Shown: positions 1 through 8,439 of the stretch, one piece after another
Position numbering within the stretch: the first letter of the stretch is position 1
How the letters are laid out: every line of letters starts with the position of its first letter
NCBI RefSeq assembly: GCF_004798685.1
Contig: NZ_CP039291.1
Location: forward strand, 2,852,001 to 2,916,000
Direction: 5' to 3'
Source: Cellulomonas shaoxiangyii
GTDB taxonomy: Bacteria > Actinomycetota > Actinomycetes > Actinomycetales > Cellulomonadaceae
Length of the DNA: 64,000 nt
Position numbers and translations under genes: made by a program
The notes under the pieces: generated by a model
Told to the model about the DNA's origin: nothing
Database searches by the model: none
The model's input: the letters and a program-made list of their open reading frames with translations, nothing else

Positions 1-699
1 GAGCAGCACCAGCGCCGCGAGCAGCACGAGGAACGCGACGGTGACGAACCAGTCGTTGCCGGCCGCGACGAAGCGCCGCGCCCACGGCCCGGCACCGCCC
101 GGCAGCCGCAGGTGGCCGTCGCGCACGTTGATGCGGGTCAGGCCCGCCCAGACGAGCGTCGTCGTCACCGTGATGAGCAGGCACCACGGGCACAGCGCGC
201 CGATCACCGTGTACGCCTGGTGGAACAGCCACAGCGCGAACACCAGCCCGAGCGTGTAGACGACCTGGGCCGTGAGCATGAACCAGCGCGGGAACCGCAC
301 GCCGCCGATCATGGCGACCGCGAGCGTCAGCACGACCGCCTCGGCGGCGATGCCCAGGAACGCGTTCGGGAAGTGCTCACCCAGCAGGTTCGCCTGCCAC
401 GACCGCCCGACCGTGCCGCAGCTGATCACCGCGTTGAGGTCGCACGACAGGTCCGCGTCGGGGTCGCCCGCGAGGACGACCGCCTCGATCGACAGCACGA
501 ACGACGCGTACAGGCCGATGAGCCCGGACACGACCATCTCGATCGCGGTGCGGCGCCGCCACGGCAGCGGGGCCGGGCCGGAGTCCAGCGGGTCGGCGGG
601 CGCGAGGTCGGCCGGGTCGAGCTCGTCGTACGCGTCGTCCGCGTCGCGGCCGGGCGGCGTCGTCGCCGTCCGACCCGTCGGGGCGCTGGGCTGGTTCAC
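1..699 (-). CDS. VKOR-family thiol oxidoreductase (C-terminus cut by window edge)
   Basis: Integral membrane protein of the vitamin K epoxide reductase family, which in actinobacteria reoxidises DsbA-like proteins using quinone and so supports disulfide formation outside the membrane. The visible 233 residues have a proline-rich cytosolic tail of about 50 residues and then several membrane segments. The loop cysteine pair is seen in DLSCDLNAVISCG and the active-site CxxC in LCPWC. The GTG start at 699 was chosen because GGAGGA lies 5 nt upstream; an ATG at 747 is in frame but has no ribosome site. The reading frame is open to base 1, so the end of the protein is missing. Confidence 0.85.
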   Translation of the reverse strand, partial: MNQPSAPTGRTATTPPGRDADDAYDELDPADLAPADPLDSGPAPLPWRRRTAIEMVVSGLIGLYASFVLSIEAVVLAGDPDADLSCDLNAVISCGTVGRSWQANLLGEHFPNAFLGIAAEAVVLTLAVAMIGGVRFPRWFMLTAQVVYTLGLVFALWLFHQAYTVIGALCPWCLLITVTTTLVWAGLTRINVRDGHLRLPGGAGPWARRFVAAGNDWFVTVAFLVLLAALVLL

Positions 700-832
700 G
701 GGGGTCCTCCTGCGCGGCTCACCGGCGGACGTGGTCGGGACCTGCATGGTGTCACGCCGACCTGTGCCACGGGCAGACCATGGTCCCGGCCGCCGTCGTC
801 GCCGGTGCGGGGCGCCCGCGGTAGCGCCGCCG

Positions 833-1168
833 TCACGCCGGGCGCGGCGCGTACATGATCAGGCCCACGCCCACGAGGCACACGAGCGCACCGGTCACGT
901 CCCACCGGTCGGGCCGGTAGCCGTCGACGACCATCCCCCACGCGAGCGACCCGGCGACGAAGACCCCGCCGTACGCGGCGAGGATCCGGCCGAAGTGCGC
1001 GTCCGGCTGCAGGGTCGCGACGAACCCGTACGCCCCCAGCGCCAGCACGCCCGCGCCGATCCACGCCCACCCGCGGTGCTCGCGCACGCCCTGCCACACC
1101 AGCCACGCGCCGCCGATCTCGCACAGCGCGGCCACGACGAACAGCAGGAGGGACCGGGTCAGCGTCAT
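833..1168 (-). CDS. UPF0060 (YnfA-type) small membrane protein
   Basis: A 111-residue protein with four predicted membrane helices, the usual size of the UPF0060/YnfA family, which resembles small multidrug resistance proteins. The start [20 protein letters not shown] leads directly into helix 1, and the family-like stretch [26 protein letters not shown] occupies the third quarter. The function of the family is not settled and no substrate can be read from the sequence. Upstream on the minus strand CAGGCT sits 7 nt before the ATG, close to the leaderless pattern seen elsewhere in this window but with C in place of the first T. Confidence 0.85.
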   Translation of the reverse strand: MTLTRSLLLFVVAALCEIGGAWLVWQGVREHRGWAWIGAGVLALGAYGFVATLQPDAHFGRILAAYGGVFVAGSLAWGMVVDGYRPDRWDVTGALVCLVGVGLIMYAPRPA

Positions 1169-1217
1169 GGCGCCGAGCCTGGTGGGGCACCGGCCGGGCG
1201 TCCACCCGGCGTGCCGG

Positions 1218-1685
1218 TCACGCCGCCTCGAGGTGATCCTGGAGCGCGCCGACCAGGTACGCGGAGCCCTCGGCCGTCTCGGCGCCGTGCCCGCCCGCGT
1301 GCACCAGCGTGATGCGGCAGCCGTCGCCCTCCGCCTCGACCGTCCACGTCAGCACGCCCTGGTCGTCGGGCTCACCCGCCCAGACCGCGACGAAGGTGTG
1401 CGAGAGCGTGCGGGGCGGGTCGTGCGCCAGCACCACGCCGCGGATCTGCGGGGTGCCGTCGCCGTCGACGTACTCGACGGTGGACCCCACCTCCCACGTG
1501 GTGACGGCGGCCGTGCCGAAGTACCAGGCACGCGTGCGGTCCGGCTCGGTGAGGGCGGCCCACGCGGCCTCCGGCGACGCGGCGACGTGCACGCGGTAGA
1601 CGCGGTCGGTGCCGGTCGGGGTGCTGGTCTCGGTGCTGGTCTCGGTGCCGGTCTCGGTGCCGGTCTCGGTGCTGCTCTCGCTCAT
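1218..1685 (-). CDS. SRPBCC (AHSA1-like) domain protein
   Basis: A 155-residue protein. The first 26 residues are a Thr/Glu/Gly-rich repeat tail ([12 protein letters not shown] type). The rest is an SRPBCC/AHSA1 fold starting at [29 protein letters not shown], a helix-grip hydrophobic-pocket domain whose ligands vary. Its ATG overlaps the stop of the upstream ArsR gene by ATGA, so the two are very likely translationally coupled. ArsR plus SRPBCC pairs are common in actinobacteria; the ligand is unknown. The repeat tail is probably disordered and the pocket begins after it. Confidence 0.85.
   Translation of the reverse strand: MSESSTETGTETGTETSTETSTPTGTDRVYRVHVAASPEAAWAALTEPDRTRAWYFGTAAVTTWEVGSTVEYVDGDGTPQIRGVVLAHDPPRTLSHTFVAVWAGEPDDQGVLTWTVEAEGDGCRITLVHAGGHGAETAEGSAYLVGALQDHLEAA
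1606..1680. repeat. Tandem repeat encoding Thr/Glu/Gly tail
   Basis: Imperfect short tandem units built on GGTCTCGGTGCT and GGTCTCGGTGCC (plus strand) encode the TETGTETS tail of the SRPBCC protein. The unit length is a multiple of three, so gain or loss of a unit keeps the frame. Confidence 0.8.
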
Positions 1686-2041
1686 GTCACTCGTCCCTCG
1701 TCCTCGAGCTGGCGCTTCAGGGCCGTGAGCCCGGACGCGGTGCGCGCGCCGAAGTCGTCGATCCACCGCTCGGCGAGCTGGACGATCGGCACGGGGTTGA
1801 GGTGGCACAGGCGCCGGCGTCCGACCTTCTGCGTCACCACCAGCCCCGCCGCCTCCAGCACCCGCACGTGCTTGAGCACGACGTGCGGTCCCAGCGGGGC
1901 CACGGCCTCGGTGAGCTCGCGCACCGAGCGCCCGTCGCGCTCCCGCAGCGCGTCGAGCAGGCGCCGCCGGGTGGGGTCCGCGATCGCGGCGATGACGGCG
2001 TCCGTGCTCACCCGGACGACATTAGGTGACTCGACGGTCAC
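1682..2041 (-). CDS. ArsR-family winged-helix transcriptional regulator
   Basis: A 119-residue ArsR-type DNA-binding protein. The winged helix runs from AIADPTRRRLLDALRERDGRSVRELTEAVAPLGPHVVLKHVRVLEAAGLVVTQKVGRRR, with the typical DPTRRRLLDAL entry helix. No metal-binding CxC motif is present, so it is the SRPBCC-linked subtype and not a metal sensor. The GTG start at 2041 has GGAGG 9 nt upstream; a GTG at 2011 is an alternative. Its stop overlaps the SRPBCC start. A perfect inverted repeat covers its own start codon, which suggests autoregulation. It is divergent from the Maf gene with a 54-nt gap. Confidence 0.88.
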   Translation of the reverse strand: MTVESPNVVRVSTDAVIAAIADPTRRRLLDALRERDGRSVRELTEAVAPLGPHVVLKHVRVLEAAGLVVTQKVGRRRLCHLNPVPIVQLAERWIDDFGARTASGLTALKRQLEDEGRVT

Positions 2042-2043
2042 CT
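2024..2043. promoter_or_regulatory. Perfect inverted repeat, candidate ArsR operator
   Basis: AGGTGAC (2024-2030) and GTCACCT (2037-2043) form a perfect 7-bp inverted repeat with a 6-bp spacer. It overlaps the GTG start of the ArsR gene and lies 40 bp before the -10 element of the Maf gene, so a bound repressor could affect both divergent genes. Binding is inferred, not shown. Confidence 0.5.
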
Positions 2044-2081
2044 GTGAAGCCCTCCGGACGGATGACGGGTCCCCGCCGGGC

Positions 2082-2087
2082 TAGGGT
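2082..2087 (+). promoter_or_regulatory. -10 element, leaderless promoter of the Maf gene
   Basis: TAGGGT ends 8 nt before the GTG start at 2096, so transcription would begin at or within 1-2 nt of the start codon. There is no Shine-Dalgarno sequence between. Confidence 0.55.
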
Positions 2088-2095
2088 CGGGCGGC

Positions 2096-2776
2096 GTGAC
2101 CCGCCTGCTGCTCGCCTCTGCCTCCCCCGCCCGCCGCGCGACGCTCACCTCCGCCGGCCTCGACCCGCTCGTGGCCGTCTCGGGCGTCGACGAGGACGCG
2201 GTGCTCGCCGCGGCCCGCGAGCGCTTCGGCGACCTCGACCCGGCCGACGCGGTGCTCGTGCTCGCCCAGGCGAAGGTCGAGGACGTCGCCCGTCGGCTGT
2301 CGGCGGACGTCCCGCCGGACGTGCCGGGCTGGGACGGCGAGGACGACCTCGTGCTGCTGGGCTGCGACTCGATGCTCGAGCTCGACGGCGAGGCCCTGGG
2401 CAAGCCGCGCGACGCGGCCGACGCGGTCGCCCGCTGGCAGGCCATGCGCGGGCGCTCCGGCGTCCTGCACACCGGGCACTGGCTCGTCGACGACCGGCCG
2501 TCGGGCGCCGACGGCCCCGGCACGGGCGGGACGCTCGGCGCGACGGCGTCCACGGTCGTGCACTTCGCCGACGTGTCGGACGACGAGATCGCGGCGTACG
2601 TCGCCACCGGCGAACCGCTCGCGGTCGCGGGCGCGTTCACGGTGGACGGGCTCGGCGGCCCGTTCGTCGAGCGGATCGAGGGCGACCACCACGCGGTCAT
2701 CGGCGTGAGCCTGCCGCTCCTGCGCGAGCTGCTCGGCCAGATCGGGCTGCGCGTGCCCGACCTCTGGCGCCGCTGA
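2096..2776 (+). CDS. Maf-family nucleoside triphosphate pyrophosphatase
   Basis: A 226-residue Maf/HAM1-fold enzyme that hydrolyses non-canonical or surplus nucleoside triphosphates (often dTTP/UTP or modified bases) to monophosphates. The family start LLASASPARRATLTSAGLDP (residues 4-23) is the substrate-binding S-x-S-x-x-R motif. GCDSML near residue 83 carries the catalytic aspartate, and GKPRDAADAVARWQAMRGRSG is the conserved central K-P-x-x motif. Downstream lies the acyl-CoA carboxylase gene; Maf sits beside carboxylase genes in many actinobacteria. It starts with GTG and appears leaderless. Confidence 0.92.
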   Translation: MTRLLLASASPARRATLTSAGLDPLVAVSGVDEDAVLAAARERFGDLDPADAVLVLAQAKVEDVARRLSADVPPDVPGWDGEDDLVLLGCDSMLELDGEALGKPRDAADAVARWQAMRGRSGVLHTGHWLVDDRPSGADGPGTGGTLGATASTVVHFADVSDDEIAAYVATGEPLAVAGAFTVDGLGGPFVERIEGDHHAVIGVSLPLLRELLGQIGLRVPDLWRR

Positions 2777-2793
2777 GGGTGCGGGCGGGGCGG

Positions 2794-2822
2794 CCCCGGT
2801 TGTCCGACCCGGACAACCGGGG
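2794..2822. terminator. Strong hairpin after the Maf gene
   Basis: CCCCGGTTGTCCG (2794-2806) and CGGACAACCGGGG (2810-2822) form a perfect 13-bp stem with a 3-nt loop, 17 nt after the Maf stop. There is no T-run, as usual for high-GC terminators. The rest of the gap to 2963 holds the upstream region of the carboxylase gene, and I see no ORF in it. Confidence 0.7.
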
Positions 2823-2963
2823 GACGTCGTGACCGCGCGACGGCCGCGTGGGCGTCGTGGGTTCCTACAAGCATCTCCCGTGGGGCCTTGGTCCCTTCCC
2901 CAATCTTCGCCGGCGCTCGTGGAGGGGCTCCGGCGCCGCCGCGCCCGCGCGCTACGGTGAGCC

Positions 2964-4787
2964 GTGCCCGAGTCGACGACGTCCCTGAGCAAGGTGCTCA
3001 TCGCCAACCGCGGCGAGATCGCGGTCCGCATCGCCCGTGCCTGCCGCGACGCCGGACTGGCGTCGGTGGCCGTGTACTCCGACACCGACCGCGAGGCCCT
3101 GCACGTGCGCACCGCGGACGAGGCGTACGCGCTCGACGGCGCCCGCGCGGCCGAGACGTACCTCGACATCCCCAAGCTGCTCGACGTGGCCCGCCGGTCC
3201 GGCGCCGACGCCGTGCACCCGGGCTACGGGTTCCTCGCGGAGAACGCCGACTTCGCGCGCGCCGTGCTGGGCGCCGGCCTCGTGTGGGTGGGCCCGCCGC
3301 CGTCCGCGATCGAGCAGCTGGGCGACAAGGTGAGCGCACGGCACATCGCGCAGCGCGCCGGCGCCCCCCTCGTCGCCGGCACCCCCGAGCCCGTCACGGA
3401 CGCGTCGGAGATCCACGAGTTCGCCGCCGAGCACGGCCTGCCCGTCGCGATCAAGGCGGCGTTCGGCGGCGGCGGGCGCGGACTGAAGGTCGCGCGGACC
3501 GCCGACGAGATCGACGAGATGTACGAGTCGGCGGTCCGGGAGGCCGTCGCCGCGTTCGGCCGGGGCGAGTGCTTCGTCGAGCGGTACCTCGACCGGCCGC
3601 GCCACGTCGAGACGCAGTGCCTCGCCGACGCGTACGGCACGGTCGTCGTCGTCTCGACGCGCGACTGCTCGCTGCAGCGCCGGCACCAGAAGCTCGTCGA
3701 GGAGGCGCCCGCGCCGTTCCTCACCGACGACCAGCGCCGCACGCTCGTCGAGTCGTCGAAGGCGATCCTGCGGGAGGCCGGGTACGTGGGCGCCGGCACG
3801 TGCGAGTTCCTCGTCGGCGCGGACGGCACCGTCTCGTTCCTCGAGGTCAACACGCGCCTGCAGGTGGAGCACCCGGTCACGGAGGAGATCTCCGGCATCG
3901 ACCTGGTCCGCGAGCAGCTGCGCGTCGCCGCGGGCGAGCCCCTCGGGTACACGGAGGTCGCGACGCGCGGGCACTCGATCGAGTTCCGCATCAACGGCGA
4001 GGACCCCGCCGCGGGGTTCCTGCCGGCCCCGGGCCGGATCACGCGGCTGCGCTTCCCCGCGGGGCCGGGCGTGCGCGTGGACTCGGGGGTCGTCGAGGGC
4101 GACACCGTGTCGGGCATGTTCGACTCGATGATCGCCAAGCTCATCGTCACGGGCGCCGACCGGCGCCAGGCCGTCGAGCGCGCCCGGCGCGCGCTCGCGG
4201 AGCTCGAGGTCGTGGGCATCCCGACCGTCGTCCCGTTCCACCGCGCCGTCCTCGAGGCCGACGCCTTCGTGCCCGCCGACGCGGCGGCACCGTTCCGCGT
4301 GCACACGCGCTGGATCGAGACCGAGTTCGCCGAGACCGTCGCCGGGCTCGGCGGGTCGCCCGCCGCACCGGCGGAGGACGGCGCGCTGGACATCACGGCG
4401 CTGGAGCGCGTCGTGGTCGAGGTCGGCGGCAAGCGCCTCGAGGTCGTGCTGCCGGTCGCGCTGGGGCTCGGCCGCGGGCCCGGCACCGGTCCCGGCCGTG
4501 CCGGCGGCGCGCGTCCCGGCGCCGCGCCCCGCCGCACCGCCCGCCCGCGCGCGACGCGGGCCGGCGGCAACGGCACCACGCTCGCCTCCCCCATGCAGGG
4601 CACGATCGTCAAGGTCGCCGTCGCCGAGGGCGCGCTCGTCGCCGAGGGCGACCTCGTCGTGGTCCTGGAGGCGATGAAGATGGAGCAGCCGCTGGTCGCG
4701 CACCGCGCCGGCACCGTGCAGCAGCTCACCGCCGGCGTCGGCGCGAGCGTGAGCGCGGGCAGCGCGATCTGCGAGATCGTCGGCTGA
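2964..4787 (+). CDS. Acyl-CoA/acetyl-CoA carboxylase alpha subunit (biotin carboxylase + BCCP)
   Basis: A 607-residue fused subunit like AccA3 of mycobacteria. It carboxylates its own biotin using ATP and bicarbonate and passes the carboxyl group to a beta subunit, feeding fatty-acid and other acyl-CoA synthesis. Residues 1-450 are biotin carboxylase, starting [20 protein letters not shown], with the ATP-grasp glycine loop in FGGGGRG and the [10 protein letters not shown] motif. A Gly/Ala/Arg-rich linker follows (about 490-530). The biotinyl domain ends the protein, with Lys572 in EAMKMEQP. The GTG start has TACGGT 5 nt upstream. No beta subunit gene is in the window. Confidence 0.95.
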   Translation: MPESTTSLSKVLIANRGEIAVRIARACRDAGLASVAVYSDTDREALHVRTADEAYALDGARAAETYLDIPKLLDVARRSGADAVHPGYGFLAENADFARAVLGAGLVWVGPPPSAIEQLGDKVSARHIAQRAGAPLVAGTPEPVTDASEIHEFAAEHGLPVAIKAAFGGGGRGLKVARTADEIDEMYESAVREAVAAFGRGECFVERYLDRPRHVETQCLADAYGTVVVVSTRDCSLQRRHQKLVEEAPAPFLTDDQRRTLVESSKAILREAGYVGAGTCEFLVGADGTVSFLEVNTRLQVEHPVTEEISGIDLVREQLRVAAGEPLGYTEVATRGHSIEFRINGEDPAAGFLPAPGRITRLRFPAGPGVRVDSGVVEGDTVSGMFDSMIAKLIVTGADRRQAVERARRALAELEVVGIPTVVPFHRAVLEADAFVPADAAAPFRVHTRWIETEFAETVAGLGGSPAAPAEDGALDITALERVVVEVGGKRLEVVLPVALGLGRGPGTGPGRAGGARPGAAPRRTARPRATRAGGNGTTLASPMQGTIVKVAVAEGALVAEGDLVVVLEAMKMEQPLVAHRAGTVQQLTAGVGASVSAGSAICEIVG

Positions 4788-4804
4788 CCGCGCCCGGCGC
4801 CCAC

Positions 4805-5311
4805 GTGCCGCCCGACGCGGTGCCACCGGAGGCCCGCCGGCACCGCGTGCCCGGCGACGGGTGGGTGACGTGCGGCTGCGGCCGCCGGCACTGGGGGCTG
4901 CACGGTGCCGCCGGGCTGCTGCTCGTGCGGCGTGACGCCACCGCCCGCGCCACCGACGTCGTGCTGCAGCACCGCGCCCTGTGGAGCGACGCGGGCGGCA
5001 CGTGGGCCCTGCCCGGCGGCGCGCGCGCCGAGGACGAGTCCCCCGAGCAGGCGGCGCTGCGGGAGGCGCAGGAGGAGGCCGGCGTCGACCCCGGCGCCGT
5101 GCGCCTCCTCGGCACGCACGTGCTCGAGCACCCCGACTGGTCCTACACGACCGTGCTCGCCGAGACGATCGTGCCGTTCACCCCGACGGCCACCGACGCC
5201 GAGAGCATCGAGGTCGCGTGGGTCCCGCTCGACCAGGTCGAGGACCGGCCGCTGCTCCCCGCGTTCGCCGACGCGTGGCCCACGCTGCGCGCGCGGGTCG
5301 ACGCCGGCTGA
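4805..5311 (+). CDS. NUDIX hydrolase
   Basis: A roughly 168-residue NUDIX protein that cleaves a nucleoside diphosphate linked to another group; the substrate cannot be read from sequence. The NUDIX box is GGARAEDESPEQAALREAQEEAG, matching the GX5EX7REUXEEXGU pattern. Before it, WVTCGCGRRHWGLHGAAGLLLVRR resembles the N-terminal part of actinobacterial relatives. The start is uncertain: GTG at 4805, 4820, 4847 and 4865 are all in frame and none has a good ribosome site. It begins 17 nt after the carboxylase stop, so it is probably read through from that gene. Confidence 0.85.
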   Translation: MPPDAVPPEARRHRVPGDGWVTCGCGRRHWGLHGAAGLLLVRRDATARATDVVLQHRALWSDAGGTWALPGGARAEDESPEQAALREAQEEAGVDPGAVRLLGTHVLEHPDWSYTTVLAETIVPFTPTATDAESIEVAWVPLDQVEDRPLLPAFADAWPTLRARVDAG

Positions 5312-5409
5312 CCGCTCGCTTCGCGGGCGCCGGACGCCGTCCGCTCCCTCCCCCCGACGACGTGGGCGTCCGCGCGCCGCGACCGGCCGCGGTGCGCCGG
5401 CGCGCCGGG

Positions 5410-5415
5410 TAGCGT
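5410..5415 (+). promoter_or_regulatory. -10 element, leaderless promoter
   Basis: TAGCGT lies 8 nt before the GTG start at 5424 of the polytopic membrane protein, with no Shine-Dalgarno sequence between. Confidence 0.5.
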
Positions 5416-5423
5416 GCCGCCTC

Positions 5424-6722
5424 GTGACGTCCCCCGAACCCGCCTCCGTGCCGCGGACCGCGCCCGACCTGGGCATCCCGTCGCGCGCGTGGCTGGTCGC
5501 GGTGCTCACCGCGCTCATGGCCGCCACGTGGTCGTCGCTCGTCCTGCCCGGGACGCCGGGCGCCGGACCGGCCGTCGCCGCCGTGGTCGTCGTCGTCCTG
5601 GCGGGACTCGGGACGGCGCTCCTCCTGCGGGGTCCCGCCACGGGGGTCCCCGGGGTGCCGGACGCACGGCAGGTGCTGGTCGCGGCCGTCGTGGCGGTGG
5701 CCCTCGCGGTCCCGGCGTTGCTGTCCACCGGCGCGCTCGCCGTCGTGCTGTCCGTACCCGCCCTCGCGGCGGCGCTCGCCGCGCTGACCCTCGCCGTCGT
5801 GCACGCCTCGGCGCGCCTGGGCGGCGGACGCCAGGCCGCGACCGGCCTGCTGCTGGGTGCGGGGCTCTGGACGGCCCTCGGCACGACCCTGCGGCGGACC
5901 GACGCGACGCCGGTGGCCGACCTGGGCGCCGACCCGTGGACCGCACCGTTCTGGTCCGGGGTCCTCCTGGTGGCGCTCGGGGCCAGTGCGGTCGCGGCGG
6001 CCGTGGGGCTCGGTCACGCCGATGCGCTCGCCGAGGAGCCGCCGTCGGGACGACCGCGGCGCACCTGGGTGGTCGGGCCGGCGGTGCTCGTGCTCGGCAT
6101 CGTCCTGGCCGACCCGACGTCCGCCGCCGCGGCCGCCGGGGTCGGCGTGGGCGTCGCCGGTCTCGTCCTCGTGCTCGCCACCAGCGTCGGGGTCTGGCTG
6201 CTGCTGCGGCCGGACCCGTGGTCGCCCGCGGCCCGCGTCGTCGCGACGGTGGCCGTCCCCGCCGGGGTCGTGGGGACGTACTCCCTGTCCGGCCCGCCCG
6301 CGCTCGCGGCGGCCGCCGTCGCGCTCGTGGCGGCCGGTGCGGTCCTCGCGAGCGCCCTGAGCGCCCACCGCCCCGCGCCGCCCGGTGCTCGCCGCACCGC
6401 GCTGGCGACCGCTGCGGTCGCGGCGACCGCGCTCGCGCCCTGGCTGCTCTCGGCGCTCGGCCAGCACCCGGTCGGCCTGGTGCTCGCCGTCGGTCCGGGC
6501 GCCGCGCTGGCGCTCGCCGCCGCGGGGCTGCGCCGCCGCACGCCCGACCCCGTCGGCGCGGGCGCGGCCGCACCCGTCCGCGCGTCGTCGGCCGCGCGGA
6601 TACCGGCGCGGGTCAACTCCGCGCGGCTGCTCCTGCTGCCCGCCCTCGTGCTCGCGCTCGTCCACGCCGTCGCCGGGGCCGGGGAGCCGCCGCCGCCGCG
6701 CGAGTACGTCATAGCCCCCTGA
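5424..6722 (+). CDS. Polytopic membrane protein of unknown function
   Basis: A 432-residue hydrophobic protein with about ten to twelve predicted membrane helices made mostly of Ala, Val and Leu. The cytosolic N-terminus is about 20 residues (MTSPEPASVPRTAPDLGIPS type), and short basic loops such as GLRRRTPDPV separate helices. I recognise no motif that names a function, and no signal peptide is separable from the first helix. The gene stands alone, with its own leaderless promoter and a bidirectional hairpin after it. It could be a transporter or an anchoring protein. Confidence 0.75.
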   Translation: MTSPEPASVPRTAPDLGIPSRAWLVAVLTALMAATWSSLVLPGTPGAGPAVAAVVVVVLAGLGTALLLRGPATGVPGVPDARQVLVAAVVAVALAVPALLSTGALAVVLSVPALAAALAALTLAVVHASARLGGGRQAATGLLLGAGLWTALGTTLRRTDATPVADLGADPWTAPFWSGVLLVALGASAVAAAVGLGHADALAEEPPSGRPRRTWVVGPAVLVLGIVLADPTSAAAAAGVGVGVAGLVLVLATSVGVWLLLRPDPWSPAARVVATVAVPAGVVGTYSLSGPPALAAAAVALVAAGAVLASALSAHRPAPPGARRTALATAAVAATALAPWLLSALGQHPVGLVLAVGPGAALALAAAGLRRRTPDPVGAGAAAPVRASSAARIPARVNSARLLLLPALVLALVHAVAGAGEPPPPREYVIAP

Positions 6723-6723
6723 C

Positions 6724-6772
6724 GCGGCCCCCGGACGCCGCGCGTGCGCCGGGACACCCGACCGGGGGCCGC
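6724..6772. terminator. Bidirectional hairpin between convergent genes
   Basis: GCGGCCCCCGG (6724-6734) pairs with CCGGGGGCCGC (6762-6772), an 11-bp perfect stem around a GC-rich loop. It lies between the stop of the membrane protein (+) and the stop of the flavoprotein (-) and could serve both. Confidence 0.65.
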
Positions 6773-6785
6773 AGACCGCGGTGTG

Positions 6786-8375
6786 TCAGTCCTCGCTGCG
6801 GTGGTGCATCATCCGGGCGACCTCACCGATGGTGCCCGACATCGACGGGTACACCGTCGAGGTGTCGGCGATCTGGTCCGCCGTCAGCCGGTGCGTGACG
6901 GCGAGCGTCAGCGGGAAGATCGACTCGCTCGCGCGGGGGCCGACGACGACGGCACCCAGCACCGTGCCCGTGCCCGCGTGGGCGAACACCTTCACGAACC
7001 CGTCCCGGACGCCCAGCATCTTCGCGCGCGGGTTGCGCGCCAGCGGCAACATGCTCGTCTGGTACTGCACGCCCCGCTCACGCAGCCGGCTCTCCGAGTC
7101 GCCCACCGTCGCGATCTCCGGGGCGGTGAAGATGTTGGCGGAGATGCCCCGCAGCGCCAGCGGGCGGACCGCGTCCCCGAGCGCGTGCGACATCGCGATG
7201 CGGCCCTGCGTCGCGGCGACCGACGCGAGGGGCAGCACGCCCGTGCAGTCGCCGGCCGCGTAGACGCCGCGCACGTTCGTGCGCGAGACCTTGTCGACCG
7301 CGACGTGACCCGACGACGTCAGGGCGACGCCCGCCTCCTCGAGCCCGAGGTCGCGGGTCGTCGGCACGGCGCCGACGGCCAGCAGCACGTGCGACCCCTC
7401 GACCTCGCGCCCGTCCTCGAGCGTGACGACCACGCCGTCGGCGGTGCGGCGCGCCCCGGACGCCCGCGAGCGCGACATCACCGTCATGCCGCGCTGCGTG
7501 AAGATCCGCTCGATGAGCTCCGCGGCGTCCTGGTCCTCGCCCGGCAGCACGCGCTCGCGGCTGGAGACGAGCACCACGTCCGCGCCCAGCGAGGTGTACG
7601 CGCCGGCGAACTCGGCGCCGGTCACGCCCGACCCCACCACGATCAGCCGCTCCGGCAGCGACGTGAGGTTGTACATCTGCGTCCACGTGAGGATCCGCTC
7701 GCCGTCGGGCCGCGCCTCGGGCAGCACGCGCGGCGTCGCCCCGGTGGAGACCAGCACGACGTCGGCGTCGATCGTGTGCTCGCGCCCCTCGGGGGTGCGC
7801 ACGGCCACGTGCTGGGGGTCCAGCAGCCGGCCGGTGCCGGTGACCACGTCGACGCCCTCGCGCTCGAGGCGGGTGCGGATGTCGGCGGACTGCGCGGCCG
7901 CCAGCGCCTTGACGCGCGTGTTCACCGCGTCGAGGTCGATGCGGTGGTGCAGCGCGTCGCGCACCGCCGAGCCGGTGCCGCCGGGCGGCCGGTCGTCCGC
8001 GCCGTCGACGTCCTCCTCCGGGCCGAGGCCCGCCGCGAGCCGGTCGAGCCGGATGCCCAGCTCGGGGGCGCGGTCGGCGATGGTCATCCACTCGGCCGTG
8101 GCGATGAGCGTCTTGGACGGGACGACGTCGGTCAGCACGGCCGCGCCGCCGAGACCCTGCCGCTCGACCACCGTGACCTGTGCGCCGAGCCGGCGCGCGA
8201 CGAGCGCCGCCTCGTAGCCGCCGGGGCCGCCGCCGACGATCACCACGCGGCCGGCGGGCGGTCCGTCGTCGGTGCGGCGCACCGTCGACGCGGCGACGGC
8301 GGCGGCGACGGCGGGCTGGGCGGGGGTGGCGGACGGGGCGGACAGGTCGGGCTCCGGGCGGCTCACGGCCCCCAT
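6786..8375 (-). CDS. lpdA: LpdA-type NAD(P)H-quinone/flavoprotein disulfide reductase family enzyme
   Basis: A 529-residue FAD protein of the dihydrolipoamide-dehydrogenase fold. FAD binding is at VVIVGGGPGGYEAALVARRLG; the NAD(P) loop is IVVGSGVTGAEFAGAY; the second FAD motif is VYAAGDCTG. The usual redox CxxxxC is replaced by GLGGAAVLTDVVPSK, so it cannot act as a true lipoamide dehydrogenase. This matches M. tuberculosis LpdA (Rv3303c), a quinone reductase. The first 40 residues are Ala/Pro-rich and may be disordered. ATG at 8375 or GTG at 8366 could be the start; CAGGAT lies 7 nt before the GTG. Divergent from the nucleoside phosphorylase gene. Confidence 0.88.
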   Translation of the reverse strand: MGAVSRPEPDLSAPSATPAQPAVAAAVAASTVRRTDDGPPAGRVVIVGGGPGGYEAALVARRLGAQVTVVERQGLGGAAVLTDVVPSKTLIATAEWMTIADRAPELGIRLDRLAAGLGPEEDVDGADDRPPGGTGSAVRDALHHRIDLDAVNTRVKALAAAQSADIRTRLEREGVDVVTGTGRLLDPQHVAVRTPEGREHTIDADVVLVSTGATPRVLPEARPDGERILTWTQMYNLTSLPERLIVVGSGVTGAEFAGAYTSLGADVVLVSSRERVLPGEDQDAAELIERIFTQRGMTVMSRSRASGARRTADGVVVTLEDGREVEGSHVLLAVGAVPTTRDLGLEEAGVALTSSGHVAVDKVSRTNVRGVYAAGDCTGVLPLASVAATQGRIAMSHALGDAVRPLALRGISANIFTAPEIATVGDSESRLRERGVQYQTSMLPLARNPRAKMLGVRDGFVKVFAHAGTGTVLGAVVVGPRASESIFPLTLAVTHRLTADQIADTSTVYPSMSGTIGEVARMMHHRSED

Positions 8376-8427
8376 CCTGCCCGACCGGGCGCGCCGTGCG
8401 AGCACCCGGCCCGGCCGGCGCCGCGGA

Positions 8428-8433
8428 TAGCCT
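8428..8433 (+). promoter_or_regulatory. -10 element, leaderless promoter of purine nucleoside phosphorylase
   Basis: TAGCCT is followed by exactly 6 nt and then the ATG at 8440, which would place the first transcribed base at the A of the start codon. Confidence 0.6.
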
Positions 8434-8439
8434 GGTCGC

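Noticed and set aside
2024..2043. The ArsR palindrome as a CRP site
   Set aside because: GTGA and TCAC are 8 nt apart here, not 6, so the half-site spacing does not fit.
2952..4826. Long minus-strand frame opposite the carboxylase
   Set aside because: It is the shadow of the biotin carboxylase gene, with no motif, start signal or family resemblance.
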